This document shows positions 7,796-16,909 of a DNA stretch of 64,000 nucleotides, piece by piece (the stretch's first letter is position 1; every line of letters starts with the position of its first letter). A program made the position numbers and the translations under genes. The notes under the pieces were generated by a model that was not told where the DNA came from, searched no databases, and saw only the letters and a program-made list of their open reading frames with translations. The DNA is taken from positions 19,606 to 83,605 of the forward strand of contig CADCUM010000088.1 in the NCBI GenBank assembly GCA_902805885.1, in the 5' to 3' direction. The stretch is from an uncultured Nocardioides sp. (GTDB lineage: Bacteria > Actinomycetota > Actinomycetes > Propionibacteriales > Nocardioidaceae).

Positions 7796-9049
7796 TCACT
7801 GGTGCAGCTCCTCGGTGGTGGTGACGGGGTCGGGGTCGCTCAGGTCCGGCAGGTCGTGACCCATCCGGAGCCGCTTGGTCTCGAGGTAGGCCCGGTTGGC
7901 GTCGTGGGGGTGCATCGCGATGGGCAGCCGCTCCGCGACGTGGATCCCGAAGTCCTCGAGGCTGGCGGTCTTGTCGGGGTTGTTCGTGAGCAGCCGGACG
8001 CTCGCGACGCCGAGGTCGCGCAGCACCTGGGTGGCGGTGCCGTAGTGGCGGGCGTCGGCGGGCAGTCCGAGGTCGAGGTTGGCGTCGACCGTGTCGCGGC
8101 CGCCGTCCTGCAGCTGGTAGGCCTGGAGCTTGGCGACGAGCCCGATCCCGCGCCCCTCGTGGCCGCGGAGGTAGACGACCACCCCGCGCCCCTCGGCGAC
8201 GATGCGCGCCATCGCCTCCTGCAGCTGGGGGCCGCAGTCGCAGCGGTGGCTGCCGAAGATGTCGCCGGTGAGGCACTCGGAGTGCACGCGGGTCAGGACC
8301 GGCTCGTCCCCGGAGATGTCGCCGTGGACCAGCGCGACGTGCTCGCTGTCGTCGATCGTGATGCGGTAGCCGTACGCCGTGAAGTCGCCGTGGGCGGTCG
8401 GCAGCCGGGTCTCGGCGACCCGCTCGACGTGCCGCTCGTGGCGGCGCCGGTAGCGCACCAGGTCCTCGATCGAGATCATCGCCAGCCCGTGCTCGTCGGC
8501 GAACTCCCGCAGCTCGGGGCCGCGCTTCATCGTGCCGTCGTCGTTGACGACCTCGACCAGGACGCCGACCGGGGTGAGGCCGGCGAGTCGGGCGAGGTCG
8601 ACCGCGGCCTCGGTGTGCCCCCGGCGGACCAGCACCCCGCCCTCGCGGTAGCGGAGGGGGAACACGTGTCCCGGACGGGTGAGGTCCCACGGCTCGGTCG
8701 CCGAGTCGGCGAGACGCCGGGCGGTGTGGGCACGGTCGGCCGCGCTGATCCCGGTCGAGACGCCGTCGCGCGCGTCGACGGAGATGGTGTACGCCGTGCG
8801 CAGCCGGTCCTTGTTGTGCGGGGTCATCAGCGGGATCTCGAGCCGCTCGAGCATGTCCCCGGGCATCGGCACGCAGATGACGCCGCTGGAGTGCCGGATG
8901 GTGAACGCCATCAGCTCGGGCGTCGCCCTCGAGGCGGCGAAGATGATGTCGCCCTCGTTCTCGCGGTCCTCGTCGTCGACGACGATCACCGCCTTGCCGG
9001 CGGCGATGTCGGCGACGGCCTGCTCGACGGTGTCGAGGCGCACGCTCAT
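7796..9049 (-). CDS. ribBA: Bifunctional DHBP synthase / GTP cyclohydrolase II
   Basis: A 417-aa fusion that makes both precursors of lumazine. The N-terminal RibB half carries [11 protein letters not shown] (metal and substrate binding) and [11 protein letters not shown]. The C-terminal RibA half carries [14 protein letters not shown] and RCDCGPQL, which supply the zinc cysteines, and [11 protein letters not shown]. The ATG overlaps the stop codon of ribM (ATGA). Confidence 0.97.
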   Translation of the reverse strand: MSVRLDTVEQAVADIAAGKAVIVVDDEDRENEGDIIFAASRATPELMAFTIRHSSGVICVPMPGDMLERLEIPLMTPHNKDRLRTAYTISVDARDGVSTGISAADRAHTARRLADSATEPWDLTRPGHVFPLRYREGGVLVRRGHTEAAVDLARLAGLTPVGVLVEVVNDDGTMKRGPELREFADEHGLAMISIEDLVRYRRRHERHVERVAETRLPTAHGDFTAYGYRITIDDSEHVALVHGDISGDEPVLTRVHSECLTGDIFGSHRCDCGPQLQEAMARIVAEGRGVVVYLRGHEGRGIGLVAKLQAYQLQDGGRDTVDANLDLGLPADARHYGTATQVLRDLGVASVRLLTNNPDKTASLEDFGIHVAERLPIAMHPHDANRAYLETKRLRMGHDLPDLSDPDPVTTTEELHQ

Positions 9050-9738
9050 GCGCCGACCGTCTCGACGGCCGGGTCGGCCGCGGACGCGCTGGTCGACGAG
9101 CTCGCCCGGGCCCAGACGACGAAGCCGACCACGACGAAGACGGCGTACACGAGGTACATGGCGGCGGTCGGGTAGTAGCCCGCGTTGATGAGCGTGGTGA
9201 CCCCGACGACGTCGACGAGCATCCACACGATCCAGAACTCCACCCAGCCGCGGGCCATGCCGTACGTCGCCAGCATCGACCCGGCGAGGATCCACGCCTC
9301 CGTGGGCGGTCCCCAGGACCCGATCTGCAGCAGCAGGGCGTAGGCGACGGCGTAGCCGACCACACCGAGGACGAGCAGCTGGAGGCGCTCGAACCAGGTG
9401 GCCCACCGGACGGCGATCGCGCCGCCGTCCGTCGCTCCCCCGGCGCGCCGGGCCTCGCTCCAGCGCCACCAGCCGTAGAGCGCCATGGCGGCGAAGAACA
9501 CCTGACGGCCCGCCTGTCCCCAGAGCGGCTCGGCCACCGCGCCCGAGAGCTCACCGGACGCGAAGACGATGAAGAGCAGGACGTTGCCGACGAGGCCGAC
9601 CGGCCACGCCCAGACCACCCGGCGCATGCCGAGGACGGCGCTGGCGAGGCCGAAGAGGTTGCCGATGACCTCGGGGGCCCTCAGGGAGCCCCCCGGGACA
9701 TCGATGGTGCCGTGGATCAGCCACTCGAGCAGGGTCAT
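9046..9738 (-). CDS. ribM: RibM/PnuC-family transporter, probable riboflavin uptake
   Basis: A 230-aa PnuC-family membrane protein with about seven hydrophobic segments, including [48 protein letters not shown] and [14 protein letters not shown] motifs. PnuC proteins usually import nicotinamide riboside, but a close branch (RibM, also called PnuX) imports riboflavin in Corynebacterium and Streptomyces and is found inside rib operons. Its position between ribE and ribBA, overlapping both by 4 bp and lying downstream of an FMN riboswitch, supports riboflavin transport. The substrate is inferred from context. Confidence 0.85.
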   Translation of the reverse strand: MTLLEWLIHGTIDVPGGSLRAPEVIGNLFGLASAVLGMRRVVWAWPVGLVGNVLLFIVFASGELSGAVAEPLWGQAGRQVFFAAMALYGWWRWSEARRAGGATDGGAIAVRWATWFERLQLLVLGVVGYAVAYALLLQIGSWGPPTEAWILAGSMLATYGMARGWVEFWIVWMLVDVVGVTTLINAGYYPTAAMYLVYAVFVVVGFVVWARASSSTSASAADPAVETVGA

Positions 9739-10397
9739 GCGGGGTCCTCCTGGGGAGCGGCCGTCCGGCCGGCCTGGTCGGGTGAGAGGGGTGCGAAGCG
9801 GTCGGCGAGGCCGGCGGCGAGGAGCTTCTCGACGTGCTTGGCGATGACGTCGGCCTCGAGGTTGACCCGGTCGCCGGGGTGGCGGGTCCCGAGGGTCGTG
9901 CGGGTGAGGGTCTCGGGGATGAGGCTCACGGTGAAGGACTCGGGGCCGGCCTCCACGACGGTGAGGCTCACCCCGTCGACGGTGATGGAGCCCTTGTCGA
10001 CGAGGTAGCGGGCCAGGTCGCCGGGGAGGCTGATCTCCACGACCTCCCAGTGCTCGCTGGGCCGCCGCGAGAGCACCTGACCGACGCCGTCGACGTGGCC
10101 CTGGACGATGTGCCCGCCCAGCCTGCGGTCGAGGGTCACCGCACGCTCCAGGTTGACCCGGTCCCCCGGCTGCACGCCGGCCAGCGAGGTCTTGTCCAGG
10201 GTCTCCTGCATGACGTCGGCCGTCCACGTGCCCTCGCCCATCTCGGCGACGGTGAGGCAGCACCCGTTGACGGAGATCGAGTCGCCGAGCGCCGTCCCGT
10301 CCAGGACGGTCTCCGCAGCGACGGTGAGGCGGATCGCGTCGCCCTGGTCGGTGACCGCAGCGACGGTGCCGAGCTCCTCGACGATTCCGGTGAACAT
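9735..10397 (-). CDS. ribE: Riboflavin synthase alpha chain
   Basis: A 220-aa enzyme that dismutates two lumazines into riboflavin. It shows the duplicated lumazine-binding barrel: MFTGIVEELGTV and GDSISVNGCCLTV in the first half, HIVQGHVDGVGQV then GSITVDGVSLTVVEA in the second. The start is ATG 10397, which forms a TGATG overlap with ribD and has GGAGGA 5 nt upstream; the GTG just before it is in frame but less well placed. Confidence 0.97.
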   Translation of the reverse strand: MFTGIVEELGTVAAVTDQGDAIRLTVAAETVLDGTALGDSISVNGCCLTVAEMGEGTWTADVMQETLDKTSLAGVQPGDRVNLERAVTLDRRLGGHIVQGHVDGVGQVLSRRPSEHWEVVEISLPGDLARYLVDKGSITVDGVSLTVVEAGPESFTVSLIPETLTRTTLGTRHPGDRVNLEADVIAKHVEKLLAAGLADRFAPLSPDQAGRTAAPQEDPA

Positions 10398-11440
10398 CAC
10401 TTCCTCCTCATGGTGAGCCGCACGTTGGTGTCCTCGCCGTCGTGCCCGGTGAGGACGCGGACGTCGCTCACGTGCAGGTGGAGCGCGTCGGCGATGGTGG
10501 TGATGCCGAGGTCCGCGACGGCGCTCCGTCCGGCTCCGAGCAGCATGGGAGCGACGTAGCAGACGACCTCGTCGACCAGCCCTGCCCGCAGGAAGGCCTG
10601 CGCCAGCGTCGGCCCGCCCTCGAGGAAGACGTGCTGGCGCCCCAGCGAGTGCAGCGTCGCGAGCGCGTCCTCGGGGTCCCGGGTGCGCAGGTGGACCGTC
10701 TCCGCGGCGTCGTCGAGGACCCGACGGTCGGCGGGGAGCTCACGCAGCCCCATCACGGCGCGCAGCGGCTGGACCGGGAGCTCCCCGTCGGCCTCGTCGC
10801 GCACCGTCAGCCGGGGGTCGTCGACCAGCACCGTGCTCGTGCCGACGAGCATCGTGTCGCACGCGGCGCGCAGCCGGTGGGTGTCGACCCGGGCGGCCCG
10901 GCTGGACACCCAGCGACTGGTGCCGTCGGCCGCGGCGCTGCGGCCGTCGAGGGTGGTGGCGAACTTCCAGGTCACGAAGGGCCGGCGGCTGGCGACGGAG
11001 AACGTCCACGCACGGTTGAGCGCCTGGGCCTCGTCGGCCATCAGCCCGCCCTCGACCTCGACCCCCGCGGCGCGGAGCCGGCCCGCGCCGCCGGCGGCGA
11101 GCGGGTTGGCGTCCGGCTGGGCGTAGACCACGCGCCGTACGCCGGCCGCGACGAGCGCCTCGCTGCACGGCCCCGTCCGGCCGGTGTGGTTGCACGGCTC
11201 GAGCGTGACCACGGCCGTGGCCCCCTGAGCGGCCGCCCCGGCCTCGGCGAGCGCCGCGGCCTCGGCGTGCGGGGTGCCCGCTCCGCGGTGGAAGCCCTCG
11301 GCGATCGGCAGGCCGGCGGGGTCGAGGAGCACGCAGCCCACGCGCGGGTTGGGGCCGAGCGGGACGCCGTCGGTCGCAGCGATCTCGAGGGCGCGGCGCA
11401 TGGCGCTGCGCTCCGCCTCGGTGATCGCCTGCCTGGTCAT
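10397..11440 (-). CDS. ribD: Bifunctional riboflavin deaminase/reductase
   Basis: A 347-aa enzyme. The N-terminal cytidine-deaminase-like domain contains zinc motif HAEAAAL and PCNHTGRTGPC; the C-terminal reductase domain has VTWKFATTLDGRSAA, SSRAARVDTHRLRA and FLEGGPTLAQAFL. ATG 11440 gives the usual N-terminus (TEAERSAMRRALEIA) and has GGAGG 8 nt upstream. First gene of the operon, about 90 nt downstream of the FMN riboswitch. GTCCGC and GCGGAC around the GGAGG could fold over the ribosome site. Confidence 0.96.
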   Translation of the reverse strand: MTRQAITEAERSAMRRALEIAATDGVPLGPNPRVGCVLLDPAGLPIAEGFHRGAGTPHAEAAALAEAGAAAQGATAVVTLEPCNHTGRTGPCSEALVAAGVRRVVYAQPDANPLAAGGAGRLRAAGVEVEGGLMADEAQALNRAWTFSVASRRPFVTWKFATTLDGRSAAADGTSRWVSSRAARVDTHRLRAACDTMLVGTSTVLVDDPRLTVRDEADGELPVQPLRAVMGLRELPADRRVLDDAAETVHLRTRDPEDALATLHSLGRQHVFLEGGPTLAQAFLRAGLVDEVVCYVAPMLLGAGRSAVADLGITTIADALHLHVSDVRVLTGHDGEDTNVRLTMRRK

Positions 11441-11526
11441 CGTGTCCGCCTCCGGTCCGGTCGCGGACTCGTGGGGGCGACACGGCTCGGGCGCAGGTCG
11501 TCGTGCGTCCGGACCGCTGCGTGCGC

Positions 11527-11678
11527 TTCTCATCCGGACTTTGACCGTCGGTCCAGGAGTTCCACCTGGTCAACCGGCCACTGGCTGTGGCCGGGTCGCG
11601 GACTCCCGAGCGAGGCCACGAGGCCTCGGATCGGTCACCGCCGGTGCGGAGTTCCACCGCCCCCAGAGCACGCGAGCT
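11527..11678 (-). promoter_or_regulatory. FMN riboswitch (RFN element)
   Basis: The minus strand carries the conserved RFN blocks in order: GGCGGTGGAACTCCGCACCGG, CGGTGACCG, AGTCCGCGACCCGG, then GGTGGAACTCC with GACCGACGGTCAAAGTCCGG and the closing GATGAGAAG. It lies between the rib promoter region and ribD. In actinobacteria this aptamer senses FMN and lowers rib expression. The remaining leader to ribD (11441-11526) lacks a U-tract terminator, so translational control of ribD by hiding its GGAGG is likely. Confidence 0.93.
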
Positions 11679-11784
11679 CATCTGTTGGGCGCAACCTTCC
11701 CACACCGCCGTCCATTCCCGCCCCCGCGTCCGTGCGTGACGTCCGTCTCGCGGCGCGGCGGGCGGGGTCGGGCGGCGGCCCGGG

Positions 11785-12210
11785 TCAGGCGAGGCCGCGC
11801 TCCTCCAGCCACAGGCGGGCGCGGCGGTCCGAGGCCTGGGTGAGCCAGGCCTCCTGGACGATCTCCACCAGCTCGTCGCGGTCCAGCTCGCCGGTCCGGG
11901 AGGCCCTCAGCAGCACCGACGCGTGGCCGTCGAAGTGCGGCACGGTGAAGAACGGCAGCCGCTCGTCCTGCAGCAGCGCCTGCTTGTCGCCCTCGGACGC
12001 CACCCAGATCACCACCACGTCGTCGTACCGCTCCCCCGTTGCCGGGTCGACGACGTCGGGCCGCGGGGTGCGGAAGAAGACGAACGGCTTGGTGCCGACG
12101 CGGTAGACGGGGTGGCGCGTGCCGGGTCGCTCGACGGCGACGTGCGGCATGGCGAGGGCGGTGTCGTGGATGTCGGCCACGGTCGCCGGACGCCTGCTCA
12201 CGGACGTCAC
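11785..12210 (-). CDS. MmcQ/YjbR family DNA-binding-like protein
   Basis: A 141-aa protein with the YjbR fold pattern: ADIHDTALAMPHVAVERPG near the start, KPFVFFRTPRPDVVDP and DRDELVEIVQEAWLTQA near the C-terminus. The family has a MotA-C-like (cyanobacteria/E. coli YjbR) fold; no biochemical role is established. GTG 12210 overlaps the stop of the DUF427 gene (GTGA). A second member is encoded at 19512-19940. Confidence 0.8.
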   Translation of the reverse strand: MTSVSRRPATVADIHDTALAMPHVAVERPGTRHPVYRVGTKPFVFFRTPRPDVVDPATGERYDDVVVIWVASEGDKQALLQDERLPFFTVPHFDGHASVLLRASRTGELDRDELVEIVQEAWLTQASDRRARLWLEERGLA

Positions 12211-12683
12211 CAGCCCGTCGTGCCGGGGGCGCCCTTGAACGGTCCGGTCACCCGTGAGGTGATCCAGCCGCCGTAGAAGTCGCCGGGCTGTGCCTCGACG
12301 ACCTCGCCGTCGACGGTGCACCGGTCCAGCCGGCCGGGGTAGACCGCGACGTGGTCGCGGATCACCTCGAAGCCGGGCGACGGGTCGGCGTACGTCCATG
12401 CGACTGCCGGCACGACGGTGTCGTCGACGACGAGGTCGAGGTAGGTCGCTCGTCCCTTCCACTCGCACCACGTGGTCCGCTCGACCGGGCGCAGCACACC
12501 GTCGGCGAACGCCTCGCGAGGGAGGTAGTAGGTCGGCGGGTGGCTGGTCTCCAGGACCCTGACCGACGACGTCGTCTCGGCGACGACGGAGCCCGCATGG
12601 ACCAGCACGACGTGCTCGTCGCTGGGCTCAGCCCGGGGCGGGCGCGGGTAGTCCCACACCGACTCGGGTCGCCGCTCCGTCAC
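12207..12683 (-). CDS. DUF427 domain-containing protein
   Basis: A 158-aa protein with the DUF427 core: [23 protein letters not shown] and the aromatic [21 protein letters not shown] segment, ending in [17 protein letters not shown]. This is a small conserved family of unknown function. It overlaps rpe by 4 bp at its start and the YjbR gene by 4 bp at its end. Confidence 0.85.
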   Translation of the reverse strand: MTERRPESVWDYPRPPRAEPSDEHVVLVHAGSVVAETTSSVRVLETSHPPTYYLPREAFADGVLRPVERTTWCEWKGRATYLDLVVDDTVVPAVAWTYADPSPGFEVIRDHVAVYPGRLDRCTVDGEVVEAQPGDFYGGWITSRVTGPFKGAPGTTGW

Positions 12684-13345
12684 GTCGACGCCCCCTCGGC
12701 GCGGACGCGCAGCTCACGCACCATCGCGTCCGGGTCGTCGGCCGAGTAGACGGCCGAGCCCGCCACGAAGACGTCGGCGCCCGCCTCGGCGCAGCGCTCG
12801 ATGGTCTCCAGGGACACCCCGCCGTCGACCTGGATCCAGGTCTCCACGCCGTGCCGGCGCACCATCTCGCGGGCGGCCCGGATCTTCGGCAGGCAGAGGT
12901 CGAGGAACTTCTGGCCTCCGAAGCCCGGCTCGACGGTCATGATCAGCAGCATGTCCAGCTCGGGCAGCAGGGCCTCGTAGGGCTCGACCGGGGTCGCCGG
13001 CTTGAGCGCCATCGAGGCCCGCGCGCCCTTCGCGCGGATCTCGCGGGCCAGGCGGACCGGCGCCCTGGTGGCCTCCACGTGGAAGGTCACGCTGCCGGCG
13101 CCGGCCTCGACGTACGCCGGTGCGTTGCTGTCGCAGTCCTCGATCATCAGGTGTGCGTCGAGCGGCAGCTCGGTCGCCCGGCTCAGCGCCTCGACCATCG
13201 AGGGCCCGAAGGTCAGGTTGGGCACGAAGTGGTTGTCCATGACGTCGACATGGACCCAGTCGGCGCTGCCGATCCGCGCCACCTCCTCGCCGAGGCGGGC
13301 GAAGTCGGTGTCGAGGATGCTCGGGGTGATCTGGACGTGTCCCAT
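12680..13345 (-). CDS. rpe: Ribulose-phosphate 3-epimerase
   Basis: A 221-aa TIM-barrel enzyme of the pentose phosphate pathway interconverting ribulose-5-P and xylulose-5-P. Motifs: [53 protein letters not shown] and QVDGGVS, containing the metal-binding His and Asp residues. It heads an operon with DUF427 and YjbR genes and has a TAGGAT -10 box 9 nt before its ATG. Confidence 0.97.
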   Translation of the reverse strand: MGHVQITPSILDTDFARLGEEVARIGSADWVHVDVMDNHFVPNLTFGPSMVEALSRATELPLDAHLMIEDCDSNAPAYVEAGAGSVTFHVEATRAPVRLAREIRAKGARASMALKPATPVEPYEALLPELDMLLIMTVEPGFGGQKFLDLCLPKIRAAREMVRRHGVETWIQVDGGVSLETIERCAEAGADVFVAGSAVYSADDPDAMVRELRVRAEGAST

Positions 13346-13354
13346 GGTGGCCCG

Positions 13355-13360
13355 ATCCTA
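13355..13360 (-). promoter_or_regulatory. Probable -10 box of rpe (leaderless type)
   Basis: TAGGAT on the minus strand, 9 nt from the ATG of rpe. On the other strand CAGGGT (13372-13377) ends exactly 6 nt before the ATG of the divergent hydrolase gene and may be its -10. Confidence 0.45.
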
Positions 13361-13383
13361 GGGCGGCGGGGCAGGGTGGTCGC

Positions 13384-14283
13384 ATGAGCCAGCGCATCGA
13401 CGTCCCCGTCCCCGGCGACCGCACCGTCGAGGTGCTCCTCGGTGGGGACCACAGGGGACCGACCCTGCTCCTGCACGGCGGCTCGCCGTCCGCCGTCGCC
13501 GAGTGGCCGGCGCTCGACGAGACGGTGCGTGCTGCCGGGCTGCGCCTGGTGACCTACTCCCGCCCGGGATACGGCGGCTCCGCACCGCGGCCGCGGCCCG
13601 GGACCTACGCCGACGACGTGAGCGAGTCCGTCGCCGTGCTCGACCATCTCGGGGTCGACGAGTTCCTCACGGCCGGGTGGTCCGGCGGCGGTCCGCGGGC
13701 GTTGGCGTGCGCCGCGCTCCTGCCCGAGCGGTGTCGGGCGGCGGTCACCATCGCCGGCGTGGCGCCGTACCACGCGGACGGGCTGGACTGGTTCCACGGC
13801 ATGGCAGAGGAGAACCGTCGGGAGTACCGGGCCGCCGAGGCGGGCGCCGAGGCCTACGAGGCCTTCCTGCAGGAGGGCTTCCTCGACGTCATGCACGCCT
13901 CACCCGACGAGCTGGCCGACGCGCTCGGCGGCCTGGTGACCGCCGTGGACCGGGCCGCGCTGGACGCGTCGTACTGCGACTGGCTGAGCCGCACCTTCCA
14001 CCACGCCGCGGCGCAGGGCGTCGTCGGCGTGCGCGACGACGGCCTGGCCGCCGTGGCGCCCTGGGGCTTCGAGCTCAGCGACATCGGGGTGCCGGTGGCG
14101 GTCTGGCAGGGTCGCGAGGACGCGATGGTGCCCTACGAGCACGGGGTCTGGCTCGCCCGGCACGTGCCGGGCGCCGAGGCGCACCTCCTCGACGACGAGG
14201 GGCACCTCTCCCTCGTCTCGGGGCTGGACCGCATCCTCGTCGACCTCAGACGACTCGGCGGCCTCGACGCCGTGACCGGCTGA
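13384..14283 (+). CDS. Alpha/beta hydrolase
   Basis: A 299-aa alpha/beta-hydrolase fold enzyme. The oxyanion motif HGGSPS is near residue 24, the nucleophile elbow GWSGGGPRALA carries the catalytic Ser, WQGREDAMVP supplies the acid region and DDEGHLSL the catalytic His. The substrate cannot be predicted. It is divergent from rpe and convergent with prfC, which ends 17 bp away. Confidence 0.85.
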   Translation: MSQRIDVPVPGDRTVEVLLGGDHRGPTLLLHGGSPSAVAEWPALDETVRAAGLRLVTYSRPGYGGSAPRPRPGTYADDVSESVAVLDHLGVDEFLTAGWSGGGPRALACAALLPERCRAAVTIAGVAPYHADGLDWFHGMAEENRREYRAAEAGAEAYEAFLQEGFLDVMHASPDELADALGGLVTAVDRAALDASYCDWLSRTFHHAAAQGVVGVRDDGLAAVAPWGFELSDIGVPVAVWQGREDAMVPYEHGVWLARHVPGAEAHLLDDEGHLSLVSGLDRILVDLRRLGGLDAVTG

Positions 14284-14299
14284 GGCGGGAGGTCACCGA

Positions 14300-15865
14300 T
14301 CAGGCACCGCCGGCGGGCAGGGCCTCCAGCAGGACGTCCGGGTGGTCGCGGGCCACGACCTTGGCGCGCCACTGGTCCACGAACAGCACCATCGGGGTGC
14401 CGTCGCTGCGCTCGAGCACCTCGACGCCGCGGATGCCGGCGAGCGCCGCGGCACCGGCCGCGTCGGTACGACGCGCGACCTGGTAGTCGAGGCGGGTGAA
14501 GCGGATGGGTGCATTGAACTCGTTGGTCATCCGGTCCTCGACCACCTCGAACTGCATCGGGCCCACCGCCGCGAGGACCGGGCTCTGGTCACCCCTGAGA
14601 TCGGACCGCAGCACCTGGACGACGCCCTCCTGGTCGAGCTGCTCGATGCCGCGGCGGAACTGCTTGTAGCGGCCGACGTCGCCGGCCGAGGCCGCGACGA
14701 AGTGCTCCGGCGCGAAGCTGGGCACGGGCGGGTACTCGATGGGGTCCCCGACGTAGACCGTGTCCCCGACGCGCAGTGACTGGGCGTTGACGAAGCCGAT
14801 GATGTCACCTGGCTCGGCGGTCTCGACCGAGGTCGTCTCCCGGCCGAAGACGGCCTGGGCGAACTTCGTCGCGAAGGGTCGCCCCGTCGTGGCGTGCGTG
14901 ACGACCATGCCGCGGTCGAACGTTCCCGAGACGACCCGGGCGTAGGCGAGGCGGTCCCGGTGGGCGTTGTTCATGCCGGACTGGACCTTGAACACGAACG
15001 CGCTGAAGTCGTCGTCGACGTCACGGACGGTGCCGTCGACGCCGAGCGTGGCGCCGGGGTCGGGGGCGAGGTCGAGCAGGAGGTCGAGCAGCTGGGCCAC
15101 GCCGAAGTTCTGCAGCGCGGAGGCGAACATCACGGGGGTGGTCTCTCCCGCCAGGAAGCGCGCCTGGTCGTGGTCCGCCTCGTCGAGGCCGAGCAGCTCG
15201 TGCTCCTCGACGGCCGCCGCCCACAGGTGTGCGTCGACCTCCTCGACCTCGTCCGGTCCCAACCGCCGCTCGGGGGCCCGGGTGGCGCCACCGGCCGTGC
15301 GGGTGTACTTCACGAACTCGCCCGTACGGCGGTCGAGGACGCCGCGGAAGTCCCCGGCCTCCCCCACGGGCCAGGTCAGCGGCGTGGGGCGGAGCTTGAT
15401 CTTGTCCTGGATGAGGTCCATCAGCTCGAGCGCGGACAGACCGGGACGGTCCCACTTGTTGATCACGGTGATGACCGGGATGCCGCGGAGCGCGCAGACC
15501 TTGAAGAGCTTGAGGGTCTGCGGCTCGAGCCCCTTGCCGGCGTCGACCAGCATCACGGCCGAGTCCACCGCGGACAGCACGCGGTAGGTGTCCTCGGAGA
15601 AGTCGCTGTGCCCAGGGGTGTCGACCAGGTTGATCACGTGGTCGCGGTAGACGAACTGCAGCGCGGCCGAGGTGATCGAGATCCCGCGCGCCTTCTCCAT
15701 GGCCATCCAGTCCGACACCGTGGCGCGCCGGTCACCCTTGCCGTGGACGGCTCCGGCCTCGTTGATCACCCGGGCGTGCAGCGCGAGGGCCTCGGTCAGG
15801 GTGGACTTGCCGGCATCGGGGTGGCTGATGACGGCGAAGGTCCGTCGTGGGCGGGTGTCACGCAC
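14300..15865 (-). CDS. prfC: Peptide chain release factor 3
   Basis: A 521-aa translational GTPase that removes RF1/RF2 from the ribosome. G-domain motifs: P-loop SHPDAGKSTLTEAL, ARGISITSAALQF, DTPGHSDFSEDTYR and NKWDRPG, followed by the RF3-specific domains (FDRGMVVTHATTGRPF; PSFAPEHFVAASAGDVGRYKQF). GTG 15865 is preferred over an upstream in-frame GTG at 15895 because a TAGGTT -10 box ends 7 nt before it, which would leave the upstream codon outside the mRNA. Confidence 0.95.
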   Translation of the reverse strand: MRDTRPRRTFAVISHPDAGKSTLTEALALHARVINEAGAVHGKGDRRATVSDWMAMEKARGISITSAALQFVYRDHVINLVDTPGHSDFSEDTYRVLSAVDSAVMLVDAGKGLEPQTLKLFKVCALRGIPVITVINKWDRPGLSALELMDLIQDKIKLRPTPLTWPVGEAGDFRGVLDRRTGEFVKYTRTAGGATRAPERRLGPDEVEEVDAHLWAAAVEEHELLGLDEADHDQARFLAGETTPVMFASALQNFGVAQLLDLLLDLAPDPGATLGVDGTVRDVDDDFSAFVFKVQSGMNNAHRDRLAYARVVSGTFDRGMVVTHATTGRPFATKFAQAVFGRETTSVETAEPGDIIGFVNAQSLRVGDTVYVGDPIEYPPVPSFAPEHFVAASAGDVGRYKQFRRGIEQLDQEGVVQVLRSDLRGDQSPVLAAVGPMQFEVVEDRMTNEFNAPIRFTRLDYQVARRTDAAGAAALAGIRGVEVLERSDGTPMVLFVDQWRAKVVARDHPDVLLEALPAGGA

Positions 15866-15872
15866 GCCCCAG

Positions 15873-15878
15873 AACCTA
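15873..15878 (-). promoter_or_regulatory. Probable -10 box of prfC (leaderless type)
   Basis: TAGGTT on the minus strand ends 7 nt before GTG 15865. This spacing decides between the two possible starts of prfC. Confidence 0.45.
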
Positions 15879-15937
15879 ACGCGCCTCACGCCCACCGGCC
15901 GCTTCGTCGCGGACAGCGTCCGCCGCAGCGTGCGGGC

Positions 15938-16897
15938 TCAGCCCTCCGCGTCGGGCTCCTCGGGCAGGTCGCCCGCCGCCTCGTCGCGGTCGGCCCACTC
16001 CAGCAGCGGGGCGATGTCGAAGGGGTGCTGGTCGATGTCGGCGTGCAGGTCTCCGATCGCGGCGTAGCGCGCCGGGACGGTGAAGATCGTGAAGTCCCGC
16101 GGCTCGACGTCGTCGACCTCCTCCCAGCGCACCGGCGTCGAGACGCGCGCGTCGGGCAGGCCTCGGACGGAGTAGGCGGCGGCGATGGTGTGGTCGCGGG
16201 TGTTCTGGTTGTAGTCGACGAAGAGGTGGTGGGGGTCCCGGTTCTTGGTCCACCACTCCGTCGTGACGTCGTCCGGCGCCCGGCGCTCGATCTCGCGGGC
16301 GAAGGCGCGCGCGGCACGTCGTACGTCGGGGAACCCGTGCTCGGGCGGGATCCGGACGTAGACGTGGAGACCCCTGCTGCCGCTGGTCTTGGGGTGGCCG
16401 ACGGCGCCGAGCTCGTCGAGGACCTCCCGCACGACGTGGGTGACCCGACGGACCTGCGCCCAGTCGGACAGCGGTCCGGGATCGAGGTCGATGCGCCACT
16501 CGTCGGGCTTCTCGGTGTCGGCGCGTCGGCTGTTCCACGGGTGGAACTCCACCGTCGACATCTGCACGGCCCACGCCACGCTCGCGAGCTCGGTGACGCA
16601 CAGCTCGTCGGCCGTCCGGTTCCACCGCGGGAAGTGCAGGCGGACGGTCTCCAGCCACGGGGGCGCGCCGGCGGGGACGCGCTTCTGGTGCACCTTCTCG
16701 CCGGCCAGCCCCTTCGGGAACCGGTGGAGCATGCACGGACGCTCGAACAGCGCGTTGACGATGCCGTCGCCGACGGACAGGTAGTACTCGACGAGGTCGA
16801 GCTTCGTCGCGCCGGACTCGGGGAAGTAGACCCGGTCGGGGTTGGTCACCTTGACGACGCGGTCCTCGACCTCGATCTCGACGAACGGGGACGCCAT
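15938..16897 (-). CDS. LigD-type NHEJ polymerase domain protein (stand-alone)
   Basis: A 319-aa archaeo-eukaryotic primase superfamily polymerase equal to the polymerase module of LigD. Motifs: TNPDRVYFPESGATKLDLVEYY, the catalytic metal motif RIDLDPGP, HPKTSGSRGLHVYVRI and the closing RWEEVDDVEPRDFTIFTVPAR. It fills ends and extends primers during Ku-dependent end joining. Neither a ligase domain in this protein nor ku or ligase genes nearby are seen. TAGGGT ends 6 nt before the ATG, a leaderless arrangement. Confidence 0.9.
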   Translation of the reverse strand: MASPFVEIEVEDRVVKVTNPDRVYFPESGATKLDLVEYYLSVGDGIVNALFERPCMLHRFPKGLAGEKVHQKRVPAGAPPWLETVRLHFPRWNRTADELCVTELASVAWAVQMSTVEFHPWNSRRADTEKPDEWRIDLDPGPLSDWAQVRRVTHVVREVLDELGAVGHPKTSGSRGLHVYVRIPPEHGFPDVRRAARAFAREIERRAPDDVTTEWWTKNRDPHHLFVDYNQNTRDHTIAAAYSVRGLPDARVSTPVRWEEVDDVEPRDFTIFTVPARYAAIGDLHADIDQHPFDIAPLLEWADRDEAAGDLPEEPDAEG

Positions 16898-16903
16898 GGC
16901 CCG

Positions 16904-16909
16904 ACCCTA
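16904..16909 (-). promoter_or_regulatory. Probable -10 box of the LigD-type polymerase gene
   Basis: TAGGGT on the minus strand with exactly 6 nt to the ATG at 16897. It overlaps the stop region of the upstream secreted-protein gene (stop at 16907). Confidence 0.45.
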
